Both the position numbers and the translations under genes were made by a program. A stretch of DNA of 64,000 bases from Agapanthus africanus (taxonomy: Eukaryota; Streptophyta; Magnoliopsida; Asparagales; Amaryllidaceae), in NCBI GenBank assembly GCA_030015575.1, contig CM057340.1, positions 752,873,632 through 752,937,631 on the forward strand, read 5' to 3'. How positions within the stretch are numbered: the first letter of the stretch is position 1; each line of letters starts with the position of its first letter. The notes under the pieces were generated by a model. It made no database searches. It was not told the origin of the DNA and worked only from the letters and a program-made list of their open reading frames with translations. Below are positions 44,184 through 57,566 of this stretch, piece after piece.

Positions 44184-45341
44184 TGTCACGCCCTGCTTCC
44201 CAAAAGAGAGGTAACAGTATATGACAAGCCCATGACATATTTATTCCGAGAAGGTCATTTCTCGAAACAAATACGCTAAGCTTATATAAGCACTATAAAA
44301 TGATAAGAAAAGACATAATAATGAAAATCCAACTTTATATATTTACATTCCCAACTTTCATAAATTTCAAACTGAATACATGATGTCTGAAAACAAAGAT
44401 ACATAAAAGAAAGTACTAAACAAGTGGCATACTGCAAGTAAAAGCAGAAAAGAAAGAATTGGTAGTCGGTCTGCTCCGCAAGCTGAAAGTAATTCTCCTA
44501 ACTCGGCTCGATCTCTTCAATCTCTAGATCATCTGACGAACATTCTAAGGAAACAAAGAAATGGGTGGAATGTCCGTCAGCGAACTTGCGTTCGGTAAGT
44601 CTCCAAGAAAGGTGGGATGTGAATGTATATAAATGAATATATAAGGTGACATATGATATAGTATGAATGGAAATAAAACATGAACAAGTATAATATGGTA
44701 ATGTTAATGACAACTATGTAAGCATGACAATGTAATATGACCATAGTAAACAAGTATAGCATGGCAGTGGAGTGTAAATATAGTGAACATAAAGTGAATG
44801 TAAGTATCCTAAAAGATCTCTAAAATGGTAAAATTAACTAACGTGAGTTCAAGTGTGAATGTCAACCAATCTCAAGAGTATTCTTGAACCCAAGGCTATC
44901 GTCCAGGGGCAAAGAATCATGGGCCCAAAATAGTGAGATTTCAATTTTTATTGAAGTATTCCAAACCCAACAGGCTATAATCCAGGGGCTTGGAAACACG
45001 GGCCCTCATTCGTGAATTCGTGATTTGTACCATTTTAGCCCAATACCACAGCAACATGATTTGTACCGTTTCAGCCCGGTATCACAGTAATATAATTTAT
45101 ATTAATGGAACTCATGAGATTCCGTTGGATTCATACTCAAACTACCCCAACACCCCGCGCTTCTAAAATTATAATTACAATTACAAGTCTTGCTCGAATC
45201 CATGAATACAAAAGGTGATGTATAATATCAAGTTTTCAAGATTGAGTTCATGTCAAGAATCATGTATCATGTCAAGTGCAACTCATGTCAATTGTATTCA
45301 TGGTTCGAGTCAAGTTAGATCAAGCATGATTGTTTAGTATA
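44184..45341 (-). mobile_element. Gypsy LTR fragment, minus orientation
   Basis: Starts TGTCACGCCC on the plus strand, the inverted form of a GGGCGTGACA LTR end typical of chromovirus (Tekay/Del-like) elements. It contains a 36-bp tandem duplication (45022-45094) and a related imperfect direct repeat around AGGCTAT--TCCAGGGGC (44890-44990). It stops at a second LTR end at 45342. Either an older LTR into which the next one inserted or a tandem neighbour; I cannot decide. Confidence 0.55.
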
Positions 45342-48300
45342 TGTCACGACCCAAGTTAGGCACATGACCGACACTTAGACTACGTAACGTCAACAGGTGT
45401 AACGCAATTTAAGTAAGCCGAAACCCAGCAATCTAAACTAGTAAAAGAAGTAAATGATAGAAACACTTTTAAAATCTCAAGAAAAAACTTAAAGATTAAG
45501 TTTGTTTTCATAAAAATTTCGGCAGCACCCCCTTTGTAAAAGCTAGCCCCGAAACGGGTACAAACATAAGATATAACTAAAGCATCCCCAAACGGGAGCA
45601 AATCTGACCCCAAGGCGGAAGCAACCACCACAACAGATATACGACGCCGTAGCGAAGAAATGAGAAGATATAAATGAAATCAGCATAAGTATAGGCCAGC
45701 TCACACGAGCACGACACCCAGAGTCACAAAATATACAACATCGATTCTCACAACTCATCTCTAAGTCAATACATAGAGGTGGTAGATGGAGAGTACTAGA
45801 TACTAAAGATATACAACAACATCATCGGATAACCGCAAACCCACCTATAGCAAAAGGCCTCACAGCCAACCGTAGCGGTATCCGCAAAAGTAGAGATAAT
45901 AAGGCGCCCTTCCGCGACTATTCTGAGGATCAGACCTGCAAAATACTGTGGCACAACGGGGTGAGTTGCCAACTCGTAAATAGTAAATAACATCATACTG
46001 TAATCGCAAGTATGCACGAACAGCGATAATCTATCACATGTAATCTGATAGCATAAGTATGGCAATATGGATATGCAACAATCATGATCAAGTTACACTA
46101 CCAGGGTACTACATCTACATGAATCAAATGCGTATCAAATAAATCCTGAGTGTGGGATAAATAATAAACCTCATGCATAAATCATCAGCATGGAAAAACC
46201 CTGGTGTCCATCAACGACACCCCAAATCCCAAAATCCTCAGGCATTGCATCCTTAGATCGGCTCTCATATCCTGTAAGTCTCATAGAACCTGAGTGTCCA
46301 ATATCGACACTCGAAAACATCATGAAAACTAATGTCAAACATCGACACGTAAATACTTATATCATGGGCTCCGTCTGCCCGGATCGGCCCTCGGGCTCTG
46401 GCAGAACGGTCGGTCCATGTCCATCTCATAACTCCGATCAGTATCCTCCAGATCTCCGCCGAGTCCAAATACTATCACCGGTAGGTAGTACTCCCTCCGC
46501 CGGGCTCACCGCCTAACAATACGAGTCTTCTTGCCCCGGGATACCTAACTGGGTCCACCATGTACCCGCAGACGGTGCCTACCTCTCCTCGAATCGGGTA
46601 TCTAACACAAGTCTCAGAACTGAGAAACTCATGGTGGACGCACTGAAATATCATATTAAGAGAAACCGGGTTTTCAAAACAATACACATTTCTTGAAATA
46701 TCCCCGCGATTCTCAAATCCAGAAAATCACATGAAATCCATATCTCAATGCGTAAATCCAGGTAATATGATGTATGCAACGTAGAACAGTAATATGAGCA
46801 TATCAAGGGAAACCCCGCTATTTAAATGCATCAAGTTATTAAATATATCATGCGGTTCCCAATTTATTAAAAATCCAATGCAACATCTTATAAAGGTGAA
46901 CATGTAGCTATAGCAAGGTATATGTGTAAGCATGTAGGTATGCATGCAAACTATATTTCATATACGCAATTGTACAAGAACCAATGCCTCACTGTCACTA
47001 ATCAATACAATATCACATATGTATATGTGTCGTGCGTGTCATGGCAATTGCTGACAGTGTGTGTAGCATACAATTAGTGCTCATACAACATGAACTGTCA
47101 ATAATAGTGCAGTGTCCAATGGGTACAAGTCCAGGCACAACAAGTAATAATATGCAATGAAGTTCATGCACCATCTCTATATGTGCATATAAACATGCAG
47201 CTAATATCATATCATATCTAGCCCTGACGAGTAACGCCATACGGGCGAATTCCCCGTAGATGTTAAATCTACTCACCAACAATCTAAAGCTAGGTAAATC
47301 CAGTCACCTGCTTCCCTTTCTTCGCAGCGTTCGAAGTCCCCGCCTGCGATCCTATTACACAAAACATAACAAGTGCAAATCTCAGAAATCGACCAATATT
47401 ACGTACAACTACGTTTGACCGACGCACCAACTCCAAACCAATTCTCAAATGTTCGTCTAGTGGCTAACGTGTGTGGCGACACTCCGAATCCAACCCAAGT
47501 GCAGCAGCTACACAAGATCATGAACCGTGTCGGATAACGTAACACGCGTATTCAAAATACTAGATTGTAGCAAAGTGATCCCAGATTTTGCATACTGTCA
47601 AAACCTAAAAATCAAACAGTACCAAACACCTCTAAACAACTGCAGACAGCTGCCCTACAAAACCTAAGCCCCAACTCCACTAAAAAGCCATGGTCGCCGG
47701 ATTTCCCTTCATTGTCACTGGCCAAAACCGCCCAGGTGGGGTTCGTGCTTCAGGTGTACAGTTAGGGTCACTAGTAAAACACTACTACATTGCTTGATTT
47801 TACGGTAAAGATTCCAGGTCATAGCAGATCACGGAGACTCCAATATAACATTAAAAATACGATATGTGCACGAAACTAAATCTTTAGTGTTCTAAACCAC
47901 AACTACAAGGCAACACAACAATATAAACACCTAATTATTAGTTAGAGGTCATTACCTAGCCACTCTTGATCAAAAATACAATCTTTCCAAGCTCCAAGTC
48001 AACTTAGTCGCTAAAACATGACATGAGAAGTGTTTTCATGGTGTTTAATGAAGCTTTGGAAAGATTTGTGAAGAGATGGTAAGGGTTTCAGTTTGAGGCT
48101 AGAGGAGATGAAGAAATAATTGAGAAGAGATGAGAATGAGAGAGTGAGAGATGATAATGATGAGAAGGTGGGTGTAAGGTGAGCTTAGCCTTACACTTAC
48201 TCTCTCCCTCTCCTCATCAATACAAACATTAATGCCTCCATGACTCACCTAGCCACCTCCCTCAATCCAAAAACAAGAAGATATTTCTCACACAAAATAT

Positions 48301-48532
48301 CTAAGGCAAGGTTAAATCAAGGCAAAGATTAGCTTAAGGTGTCATGGCTAGTAAAAAAGATTAACACTAACTAACATCCACATTAACATGCACAAGTGTA
48401 TGCAAGCCATAACAAATAATAATAAAATATTGATTAATTGTTATAAAATGTGAGGAAAACAATTTGGTAAACTTTTCCTTAAAAATCTGCATTATTGCTT
48501 AATTAACACTAATCGCATTCTAAGGTGTTACA
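45342..48532 (-). mobile_element. Gypsy (chromovirus-like) 3' LTR, minus orientation
   Basis: On the minus strand it runs from TGTAACACCTTAG (48532) to GGGTCGTGACA (45342), 3191 bp. It is preceded on that strand by the pol stop codon and a G7 polypurine tract (TTTAGGGGGGGAT), which makes it the 3' LTR. Three short hairpins of the form GTGTC-spacer-GACAC lie at 46204-46220, 46294-46310 and near 46332-46348. No coding frame is credible in it. Confidence 0.65.
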
Positions 48533-48540
48533 ATCCCCCC

Positions 48541-48658
48541 CTAAAGAAATTCATCCCCGAATTTAAAATTCTTACTATGCGTACCTTCAAAGAGATGAAG
48601 GAATTTCTTCTGCATCTCGCTCTCGGCCTCCCAAGTGTTCTCCTCACCACTTGGGCTA
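48541..48658 (-). pseudogene. C-terminal end of a gypsy chromovirus-like pol
   Basis: Minus-strand codons give GEENTWEAESEMQKKF, then LHLFEG and FGDEFL before the stop TAG (48543-48541). The TWEAE-EM and LF motifs match the last residues of chromodomain-type Ty3/gypsy integrases. The gene is cut at 48658 by the Athila insertion; the rest must lie beyond the window. The stop overlaps the polypurine tract leading into the 3' LTR. Confidence 0.75.
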
Positions 48659-50059
48659 TGTTCATATCATAATTTTGCATTATTATATTCTCCATTCTTA
48701 ATCATTTTGCAAATAAATTGGTGCTTTTGAACCATGTCTGTTAAATAGTTGCAGGTTACAGGTTCTCGGAACAATACAGTGTAAATAGTAAAAAGACGCT
48801 ACAAAAGTGAGACTACGACCATTAAATAGAAGAATCTTTATCATGCCGCCTACAGTTTAAGGAACAAACGAAGATCAACAAACAGTTCGATTGCACAAAG
48901 GCAGCACGGGATTCAAGACTTCAACACGAAGCGAACGGTAAAAGTCCACAACATTCTGTACTGTGGAAATCTGGAAGAAACTAGAAGACATTCTGAGAAA
49001 CCAAGTGAAGAAACCAGAATGAAAATGCAACAAGAAGAAAACCTGAGAAAACTACACAAAGATCCTTCAGGATGGCCGCGGAACCACGGCCAAACAAGGC
49101 TTCCTGCCATGAATCCGCGGCCATATAGTACACGTGTCGGTGTGTCGGTGCGTGTCGGTGGGAGTCGGTGCATTGATCCGGTTTTCTTAGGGTATTTTTG
49201 TAAATTAGATATGGATCGGATGTAAACCTTAGGGTTTCTATTCTCTATAAATAGGACCCCTACAGCTCTTTTTGGAGCATGCCTCTTTTTATTTATCTAG
49301 TTTAGAATTTTTATTCTCTGTAATTGTTGAAGAGTGCATCAAATAAAAAAGTAAGTTTCTTTTCTGCCCTAGTTATTTCTCTAATAATTTTATTTCTCTG
49401 TCGTAGTTATAAATTTCTTATCTGTCGTAGTTGTTAAATTAAAACTAAAAAAAATGAACTCGTTTATCAATTCCCTAATGAGTGAGTAGTTCCTCACTTG
49501 TTAGGGTTGGGTTTGGGAAAGGTTTGAGAGATGAAAATCTCTCATCCCTTTCTTACCCGTTATACATTTTAAAGTAAGACTCTATGCATACATACACACA
49601 CCGCTCACTACGGCACCCTATCCCACGAGGTAGCGGTGATACATAGTTAAAGACCGGTTGTGTATGATTTCCATGGAGCTTAGGGCTAAGAGTTAAGAAA
49701 GGACGGATAAGGACCAAAGGGAAGAAACATAGTTTCTTCCCGATCGTGCTAATCCCCTTTATTAACTATTACCTTAACACCTAAAAGTTCTTAATTAGGG
49801 CAAAGAAAGCGGTGAGAAATAATTGACTTCCAAACTAATATAATCCTAACTCTAGCAAGGTTTTAATCCTATTCAAACCCAACCTTAGTTTTTATTGATA
49901 ATCAAACCTACCACAATTGGAATTGACTCGTTAGAACAACTAAAAAATACACAAAATCCATGTGAACCGACCCGTATTCAACCGGCTAGCTAGCAAGCGA
50001 CACCGTTCTTGATTGCGGTTAACTCTTAATTCTTTGATCACAAAAATCTCTTTCAATCA
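48659..50059 (+). mobile_element. Athila-like 5' LTR
   Basis: 1401 bp, TGTTCATATC to CAATCA. A TATA-like CTCTATAAATAGG lies at about 49242-49254. A GC hairpin GGCCGCGGAACCACGGCC lies at 49074-49091. Related to, but shorter than, the non-autonomous LTR; shared blocks include GTTGCAGGTTACAGGTTCTC and CCGCTCACTACGGCACCCTA. Confidence 0.85.
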
Positions 50060-50061
50060 AA

Positions 50062-50079
50062 TGGCGCCGTTGCCGGGGA
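50062..50079 (+). promoter_or_regulatory. Athila primer-binding site
   Basis: TGGCGCCGTTGCCGGGGA two bases after the LTR end, the standard Athila-type form and identical in its first 13 bases to the non-autonomous copy at 24796. Confidence 0.9.
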
Positions 50080-51247
50080 TGGCGTAGTTATTTTCTTTTT
50101 TTAATTTCGGGTTAATTAAAAAAATTTAAAAATCATAAAAACTGAAAATATATATATATATATATAATTTATCATCTTGTTATTTTTTGAAGGGTTTTTG
50201 TTTGAATTGTGCAAGATCGGAAAGACGAACAGATTCAGATCTGGAAAAATCCAGCAAACAGCAGATCTGAACAAACAAAGGAGAACCACAACAGACAACA
50301 GAAGAAGTTTGGAGGCCCGAGTCAAACATTCAACCGCGGAACCGCCGCAATTAAGAACCTTTGACCGCGGATCGGCCGCAGCTTGCTGACGTCAGCAAGC
50401 CAAAACCTCTCTGTAAGCTTTCTTTTCTTCTCTGTAACCCCTTGATCTCCTCTGAAAAATTTTCCTGCAGGGTTCTTTTCGCAAAAACTTCTCTCCTTCT
50501 CTAATAACTTAATCTTGTGCAGGATTCTTGGCGCCGCAATAAAAGAAAAAAATTTGGCAAGTGTTTTGTGTGTTTACTGCTTTGCATTTTTAAAAACTGA
50601 CTTTTAAGGGGCTATAACACCAATCCAGATTGGGTAGGGATTTCATTACCCTTCCTAGGACCCCAAAAAAAATCACAAAAAGCATTTTGCATCAACCATC
50701 AAGTTAATTAAAAAAAGATTAGACTCAGCCTATAAGGACTGTCGTGCTCATTAGGACAAAGGAATAGTTGTAGGCATCGGTCGTTTATCTAAACCAGACT
50801 TTGTGATGCCTAGGCTAAACAAGTGGGAAAGGTAATTTTAAAAGGCCCGTCTCATGGTGATTTGTGAGCGGATCCCTCCTTTCTTTACCTGTGCTTACCT
50901 GGCCACAATTGGCGGTGAAGAGGCGATTTGAGGATCTCACAACTTGCCCTTTGGAACAGTTAGGAGCAGTCTAGTTGACCTAGGAGACCCTAGATCTAGA
51001 CTTGATTGTGCATATTATGATTGCTTGAACGTGTGTCTAAGCTTCTTATAAAAATCTTTTGCAAAAAAAAAACTCCATTTATAAAAAAAAACACAAAACA
51101 AAAATTTTTACAAAAAAACTTGCCAATTTTGTCGCTAGAAATCCATTGCACCTCATATTCTTTCATTGACGTTTTCTTACCCCCGCCTTCTGTTTATACC
51201 TTTTTTGACTACACTACACCTCTTTAGTGTATGTCCAGTTGGACTAG
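50080..51247 (+). other. Athila leader
   Basis: Non-coding, homologous to 24809-25750. GC hairpins with AA or related loops lie near 50333-50345 and 50362-50380, both slightly decayed. A short TA repeat occurs at about 50150-50166. A short ATG frame at 51231 (SSWTRTPVPV, then stop) could be the original gag start followed by a frameshift. Confidence 0.6.
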
Positions 51248-51280
51248 GACACCAGTGCCCGTTTAGTCCGTGTCTCGTTA

Positions 51281-54200
51281 GTGCCGACTGACGACGCTTT
51301 CGACTCCGAAGTCGAAATTACATCCACTTCTTTACCTTCATCTTCAAATTCATCGTGTTCTAAGGAGATGTCGGGATTCAATCCTAACAACCCCTTACCT
51401 GCGGGACCGATTCCACCTCCACTATGTGCGAATAACCCACCACACCCTCCTGTCGAAGCGCCTCAACGAATCGCGCTCCAGGATCTTTTCTATCCCATCC
51501 GCACCGCACTTCCCACTTGTCTTTCACTTCCACCGGCTAATGGGGATAACTTTGAAATTAAACCACACTTCATCAATATGTTGCCTAAATTTCACGGGCT
51601 GGAATCCGAAGATGCCTACATCTTCATTAACGAATTCCAGAATGTTTGCGCAATGATGAAGACCACACAACTTTCGGATGATGCTATAAGGCTTCGTGTC
51701 ATTCTATTCACTTTATGTGACCTAGCTGAAAAATGGTTATATAGCACGGCATCACACTCAATAAAAAATTGGGAAGAGTTTGTTAACGCTTTTCTTAAAA
51801 AGTTTTACCCACACCACAAGACCGCGAGAATTCGCAATGAAATTATTCAATTTTCCCAACTTCCTTCCGAACCTTTTTGGAAGTGTTTTGAAAGATTTAA
51901 GGACCTCCTTGTTCAGTGCCCTCACCACGGTATCGAGAATTGGAAACTTTGCCAAACTTTATACGAAGGACTGAACCCAGCAACTAAGCAGTTGTTGGAA
52001 ACCATTTGTCAAGGTCACTTTCTTACAAAATCAAGCGAGGAAGCTTGGCAATTTCTCGACGATCTTGCTGAACAAACACTTCAGTGGGAAAGCACTAAGA
52101 CCACCTCATCTACTTCATCAGGTCAGTCTAGGGCAGGCATACATCAACTTGATATGTCGATTGCAATGAAGGCCGAAATGGCTACACTCACGAAAAAACT
52201 AGAAGCAATTGAGAGCAAATTCTCATCGCCTTCTCCTGCCCCAGCTTTACCTTCACACACTATTTGTGCTTGTTGTTCGGATCCGTCCCATCTTATTGAA
52301 GAGTGTTCTTACAATCCACCTGTTCAAGGACAAGATCAAGTCAATGTTGCCTTTCAGCAAAGACAAAGAAATGATCCATACTCTTCAACTTACAATCCTG
52401 GTTGGAGGAGCCACCCAAATTTTGCTTGGAATCAAAATCAACAACAATTCCAAGGCAACAACAACTTTCAAAGGCCTCCTCCACAACAACAAGCCCCTCA
52501 ACAAACTCAATATCAGCAACCTTTCCAACCCCAACCTTACCCAAACCAAATGAACAATTTTGTACCCAATAACTCTTACCCTCAAAACAATTTTGTTCAG
52601 CCGAATAACGATAAGGTTTCCTCGCTAGAACGAAGTTTGGATGCATTTTTAAAACAATCTACACAATCCTCAGCAAGGTTGGAGTCTTCCATTCAGTCTT
52701 TGGTGCAAAACAGTGCTTCACATGATCAGAGCATCAAATCAATTGAGGCCCAAATTGCATAACTAAATGCTGCGTTAAGCGAGCGAGAAAAGGGAAAGCT
52801 TCCGTCTCAACCATTGCCAAATCCCGGTCACACACACAACGCACATGTTGCTTATGAACAACAAAATCATAATGTAAATGATGTGACCACGTTGAGATCT
52901 GGAAGAGTGTTGCACAATAATGTGGGTATTAGTGATGAAACCCCGGCCGCCGCTTCTTCTTCTTCTTCACCTTCTTCTTCTTCTTCATCTTCTTCGTCAG
53001 AGCATGTTCTTCATTCTTCACAAGGCTCTACTTCTTCTAATTCGAACGGACCCACATCTCACTTCACGAAAACACAAACACTGGGATCCGTTCCAACTCC
53101 GCAATCTACTCCATAAATATTGGACTCAACAAATTTTCAAAATGTTCCATTTCCAAACAGGTTGAGATCCAATAAACAAACTCCACAAATGGAGAAGATT
53201 GTGGAGTTATTCAAACAGGTTAGCATTAACATACCTCTCTTGGATGCAATCCAACAAGTCCCTTCTTACGCTAAAATCTTAAAGGACTTATGCACCAAGA
53301 AGAGGAAGTCCCAGGTACCTAAGAAAGTATTTGTGGGTAGTGCTGTAAGTGATGCTCTTACCCAACCTTTACCCCAAAAATATAAGGACCCTGGCTGTCC
53401 TACAATTTCAATAACAATTGGGGATAAGAACATCAATCGTGCACTTTTAGATCTTGGTGCTAGTATTAATTTGCTACCCTATTCAGTATATGAACAATTA
53501 GGTGTTGGAGAGCTTAAACCCACACATTGTACTCTCCAAATGGTCGACCGATCCATCACCCATCCTAGGGGTGAGTTAGAAGATGTGTTGATCAAAGTGG
53601 GGGACTTCATTTTCACTGTTGATTTCATTGTTATGGACGCACAGCCTGTAGCTAACCCCCGGAGTCAAATTCCGGTGATACTTGGTCGACCATTCCTTGC
53701 GACTTCTAATGCGGTGATCAATCGTCGAAATGGTTCGATGAACCTATCTTTTAGAAATATGACAATTGAACTCAACATTTTTAAATTGGGGAATCAGCCC
53801 TCCGAGCCTAATGCTAGTATACTTGATGTTTGCTCGATCCAAGAGATCACGCAGGAGGACTGTGAGCTCGAAAAATTTCTGTTCGATCACAGCAGTTTTG
53901 ACGCCATTAGTGCGTTCCTGCTTGAATCTGACACAGCTTTTACACCCGATAACGATTACGAGTGTTTCACTTTTTTAGACGATTTTGAAGACTCACCACC
54001 CGAGCTTGAATCCTTTGATTTTTCGGATGAGTTAGCTGAACCATCCGACTCGGTTTCTTACACTCGCTTCGAACCATTGTTAGAATCCTTCGAGTTCGAG
54101 ACAGTTTCACCAATTTTACCCTCAATTGTTTCACCTCCAAAACCCGAACTCAAGCTATTACCGTCTCACCTTAAATACGCTTACTTAAGTGAGAATGAGA

Positions 54201-57037
54201 CCCTTCCTGTAATCATATCGGCCTCTCTAGCCCTCGAGCAAGAGAAAGCCCTTTTAATGGTCTTACAAAATAACCGGCAAGCTTTTGGCTGGACTATGGC
54301 GGACATCAAGGGGATTAGTCCCCTTATAGTTGAACATCATATACATATGATGGATGATGCCAAGCCAGTAAGCGATCCACAGAGACGCCTCAACCCCATA
54401 ATGAAGGAGGCTGTTAAAAAGGAGATTGTAAAATGTTTTGATAGTGGTATCATTTACCCTATCTCTGATAGCCAGTGGGTTAGCCCCATTCACGTTGTCC
54501 CAAAGAAATCGGGCATAACGGTCATAACCAATGAGGCGAATGAGTTAATACCTAATCTCACCCAAACTGGGTGGCGAGTTTGCATCGATTATAGAAAACT
54601 CAACGCCGCTACACGAAAAGACCACTTTCCGTTACCTTTTATTGACCAAATGCTAGAACGATTGGCTGGGCATGAATTTTACTGCTTTTTGGATGGCTAC
54701 TCCGGCTACAATCAAGTTCCCATCGCCGAAAAGGATCAAGACAAGACCACATTTACTTGTCCATTCGGTACAGTCGGTTACCATCGCATGCCTTTTGGGT
54801 TATGCAATGCACCCGCTACTTTCCAGCGGTGTATGATGGGGATCTTTTCAGACATGGTGGAGAAATTTTTGGAGATTTTTATGGATGATTTCTCCATATT
54901 CAGCGACTCCTTTGATGAGTGTTTGCTACACTTAGACGCAGTTCTTACCCGCTGTAGGGATAAGAACCTCACTTTAAATTGGGAGAAATGCCACTTTATG
55001 GTACCAGAGGGTATTGTCTTAGGACATATCATCTCGCAAAATGGCATTGAGGTTGATAAGGCCACCATTGAAGTCATTTCCAATCTTCCTCCTCCCAAGT
55101 GCGTCAAAGACATCCGAGCCTTCCTTGGCCATGCCAGTTTCTATAGACGGTTCATCAAGGATTTTAACAAGATAGCTAGACCCTTAACTCTTTTGTTGGC
55201 CAAGGACACAAATTTTGATTTTGACTCAAGCTGCATGAAGGCATTCGAGTCATTGAAAAACTCACTTATTTCTGCGCTCATTCTTTCATCTCCCGACTGG
55301 ACGCATCCATTTGAAATTATGTGCGATGCATCTGATTTCACTATTGGTGCTGTCCTTGGACAGCACATAAATAAGATGCCGCACGTAATTTATTACGCTA
55401 GCCGAACATTAAATGAGGCCGAATTGAATTACACAACAACAGAAAAAGAATTCTTAGCTGTTGTGTTTGCACTAGAAAAATTCAGGCCCTATTTAATCGA
55501 CTCTCCAGTGATTATTTACACGGACCACTCAGCTCTTCGCCATCTTTTCGCGAAGAAGGATGCTAAATCTCGGCTGATACGTTAGATCCTTTTGCTACAA
55601 GAGTTTGATCTTGTCATAAGAGACAAGATTGGATGTGAAAACGTAGTCGCCGACCACCTTTCACGGCTTCCTTCTTCGCCTACACTTGAAATTCCTATCA
55701 AAGATGTTTTTCCCGATGAGCAGCTCTTAACCGTGTCATGTGAACCTTGGTTCGCTGATATCATAAATTATTTGGCCACCGGACTAATACCAAACGATTG
55801 GTCAAATCAGGACAGACTCCGATTCCTGTCCCAAGTAAAACATTTTTACTGGGATGAACCGTATCTCTTTAAATACTATTCCGACCAAATCATTCGTCGG
55901 TGTGTCCCCGACAACGAGTTTAAGAGCGTGTTGTCATTCTGCCACGATCAAGCGTGTGGCGGGCATTTTGGCCCCAAGAAGACAGCAGAAAAAATCTTGC
56001 AGTGTGGTTTCTACTGGCCACGACTTTTTAAAGATGCATACGAATACTGCAAGACATGCTCCCGGTGCCAACACTTGGGCCGGATATATCGGAGAAATGA
56101 AATGCCACTCCAACCAATTTTGGTTGTTGAGATTTTTGATGTTTGGGGAATAGACTTCATGGGACCATTTCCCAATTCCTTTGGGAACATGTATATTTTA
56201 CTTGCTGTTGACTATGTTTCAAAATGGGTCGAGGTTGTGCCCAACCGAACGAATAACAACAAGGTTGTCGTTAGATTTCTTAAAGAAAACATTTTTTCTC
56301 GGTTCGGGCATCCTCGCGCGATTATAAGTGATAATGGATCTCACTTTTGTAATAGGACTTTTGAGTCCTTAATGCGCAAATACTCCATTACTCACAAATT
56401 TTCAACGCCTTATCATCCCCAAACTTGTGGGAAAGCCGAAGTTTCGAACCGGCAGATTAAACAAATATTGGAGAAAACGGTTTCCAAAAACCGTAAAGAT
56501 TGGTCATCAAAACTGATTGATGCACTATGGGCATTCCGTACTGCTTACAAGACCGATCTTGGCATGTCTCCATACAGCCTTGTTTATGGAAAGGCTTGCC
56601 ACCTTCCTGTTGAAATAGAGCACAAGATATTTTGGGCAATCAAGGAGTTGAACTTATCCTTGGGAGATGCGGGCAGCAATAGAAAGCTGCAATTGAATGA
56701 ATTAAATGAGCTGCGGAATGAGGCCTATGAGAACGCGGTAATTGTTAAAAACCGAACGAAGGTGTTCCACGACAAACACCTTATGCGTAAGACTTTCGAA
56801 CCTGGTCAACAGGTTTTGCTCTACGATACTCGGTTACATTTCCATCCCGGCAAGCTCAAATCTCGATGGAAATGGCCATTTTTGGTACGCACCGTATATC
56901 CGCACGGTGTGGTAGATCTAGAAAACCCGGAGGACGGTACACTGTTTAAAGTAAACAGACATCGACTTAAACTGTTCCTTACTGCGGACCCGTCGGAGGA
57001 GCTCCTGTTTTTGCAAGAGTCGATTTATACTGACTGA
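51281..57037 (+). pseudogene. Athila gag-pol polyprotein, one frame with three stops
   Basis: A single frame is open from about 51248 (first ATG 51368) to 57037 except for TAA 52760, TAA 53114 and TAG 55583. Gag domain is at about 51560-52110 and a CX2CX4HX4C zinc knuckle at about 52265-52310. A Ser-rich linker (52950-53000) follows. Protease active site LLDLGAS is at about 53445. An acidic linker (53820-54150) precedes RT (54580-55170), with FLDGYSGYNQ and FMDD at about 54878. RNase H has DASD near 55327 and TDHSALRH near 55520. Integrase (55900-56900) has an HHCC finger, [17 protein letters not shown] and a catalytic Glu in [18 protein letters not shown] order marks Ty3/gypsy, and the DLG protease form is common in Athila. 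Each stop can be explained by one C-to-T or G-to-A change (CAA, CAA, TGG). Apart from these stops the catalytic residues look intact. Confidence 0.9.
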
Positions 57038-57566
57038 TCTTCCTCCATCTACCCCCAAATTTTCGATCATCTAGCCAAAATATTGTTTCAAACAAGTTTG
57101 GGGTTATGTATCATTTGTAATTATATAAATACAAAATAACATAAAAAAAAATATGAAAATTTGAAAATAAAAAAAAAATTGGGTATTTTTGTAAATTTCC
57201 AGATTTAATAAAAATAAATAAATAAATAAATAAATAAAATAAAAAATATATATATATAATTTTTATTTGCAAATAATTTCCTCTTCTTAGAGGGGTTTAT
57301 TTACAAATAACCAAACACTCCCCCTATAAATAAGACCCGACCCCTCTGTTTTCACAAACACTAATTTTCATCTCTCCTCAAACCCTAGCCGCCGCCTCGA
57401 TTTCTGCAGAGAGAGCCCTCCAGATTGTCGCGTTTCCGCCGCCAGAAGCACGCTCCCGCTGCTGATCCGCCGCACTCCTGCCACTTCACCCTCTGAATTT
57501 TTTCAGGGGCGGTTAGATCCCTTAACTCCTCTCTGTTTAATTTTGTAGATCTGTAAATTTTATCTG
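57038..57566 (+). other. Pol-ORF3 spacer with hairpin-PPT-like motif and promoter-like sequence
   Basis: The perfect palindrome TTGTTT-C-AAACAA overlaps AAGTTTGGGGTTATG (57085-57108) after the pol stop. An AAAT tetranucleotide run lies at about 57209-57240. Next come TATAAATA at 57325-57332, a CT-rich stretch and AAACCCTAGCCGCCGCC (about 57378-57395), which looks like a plant promoter and leader with a telo-box. TTTTGTAG near 57541-57549 could be a splice acceptor. Confidence 0.5.

Noticed and set aside
44184-48532. ORFs of 60-108 codons in the gypsy LTR region
   Set aside because: Short, overlapping on both strands, without similarity to known families, and located between LTR borders.
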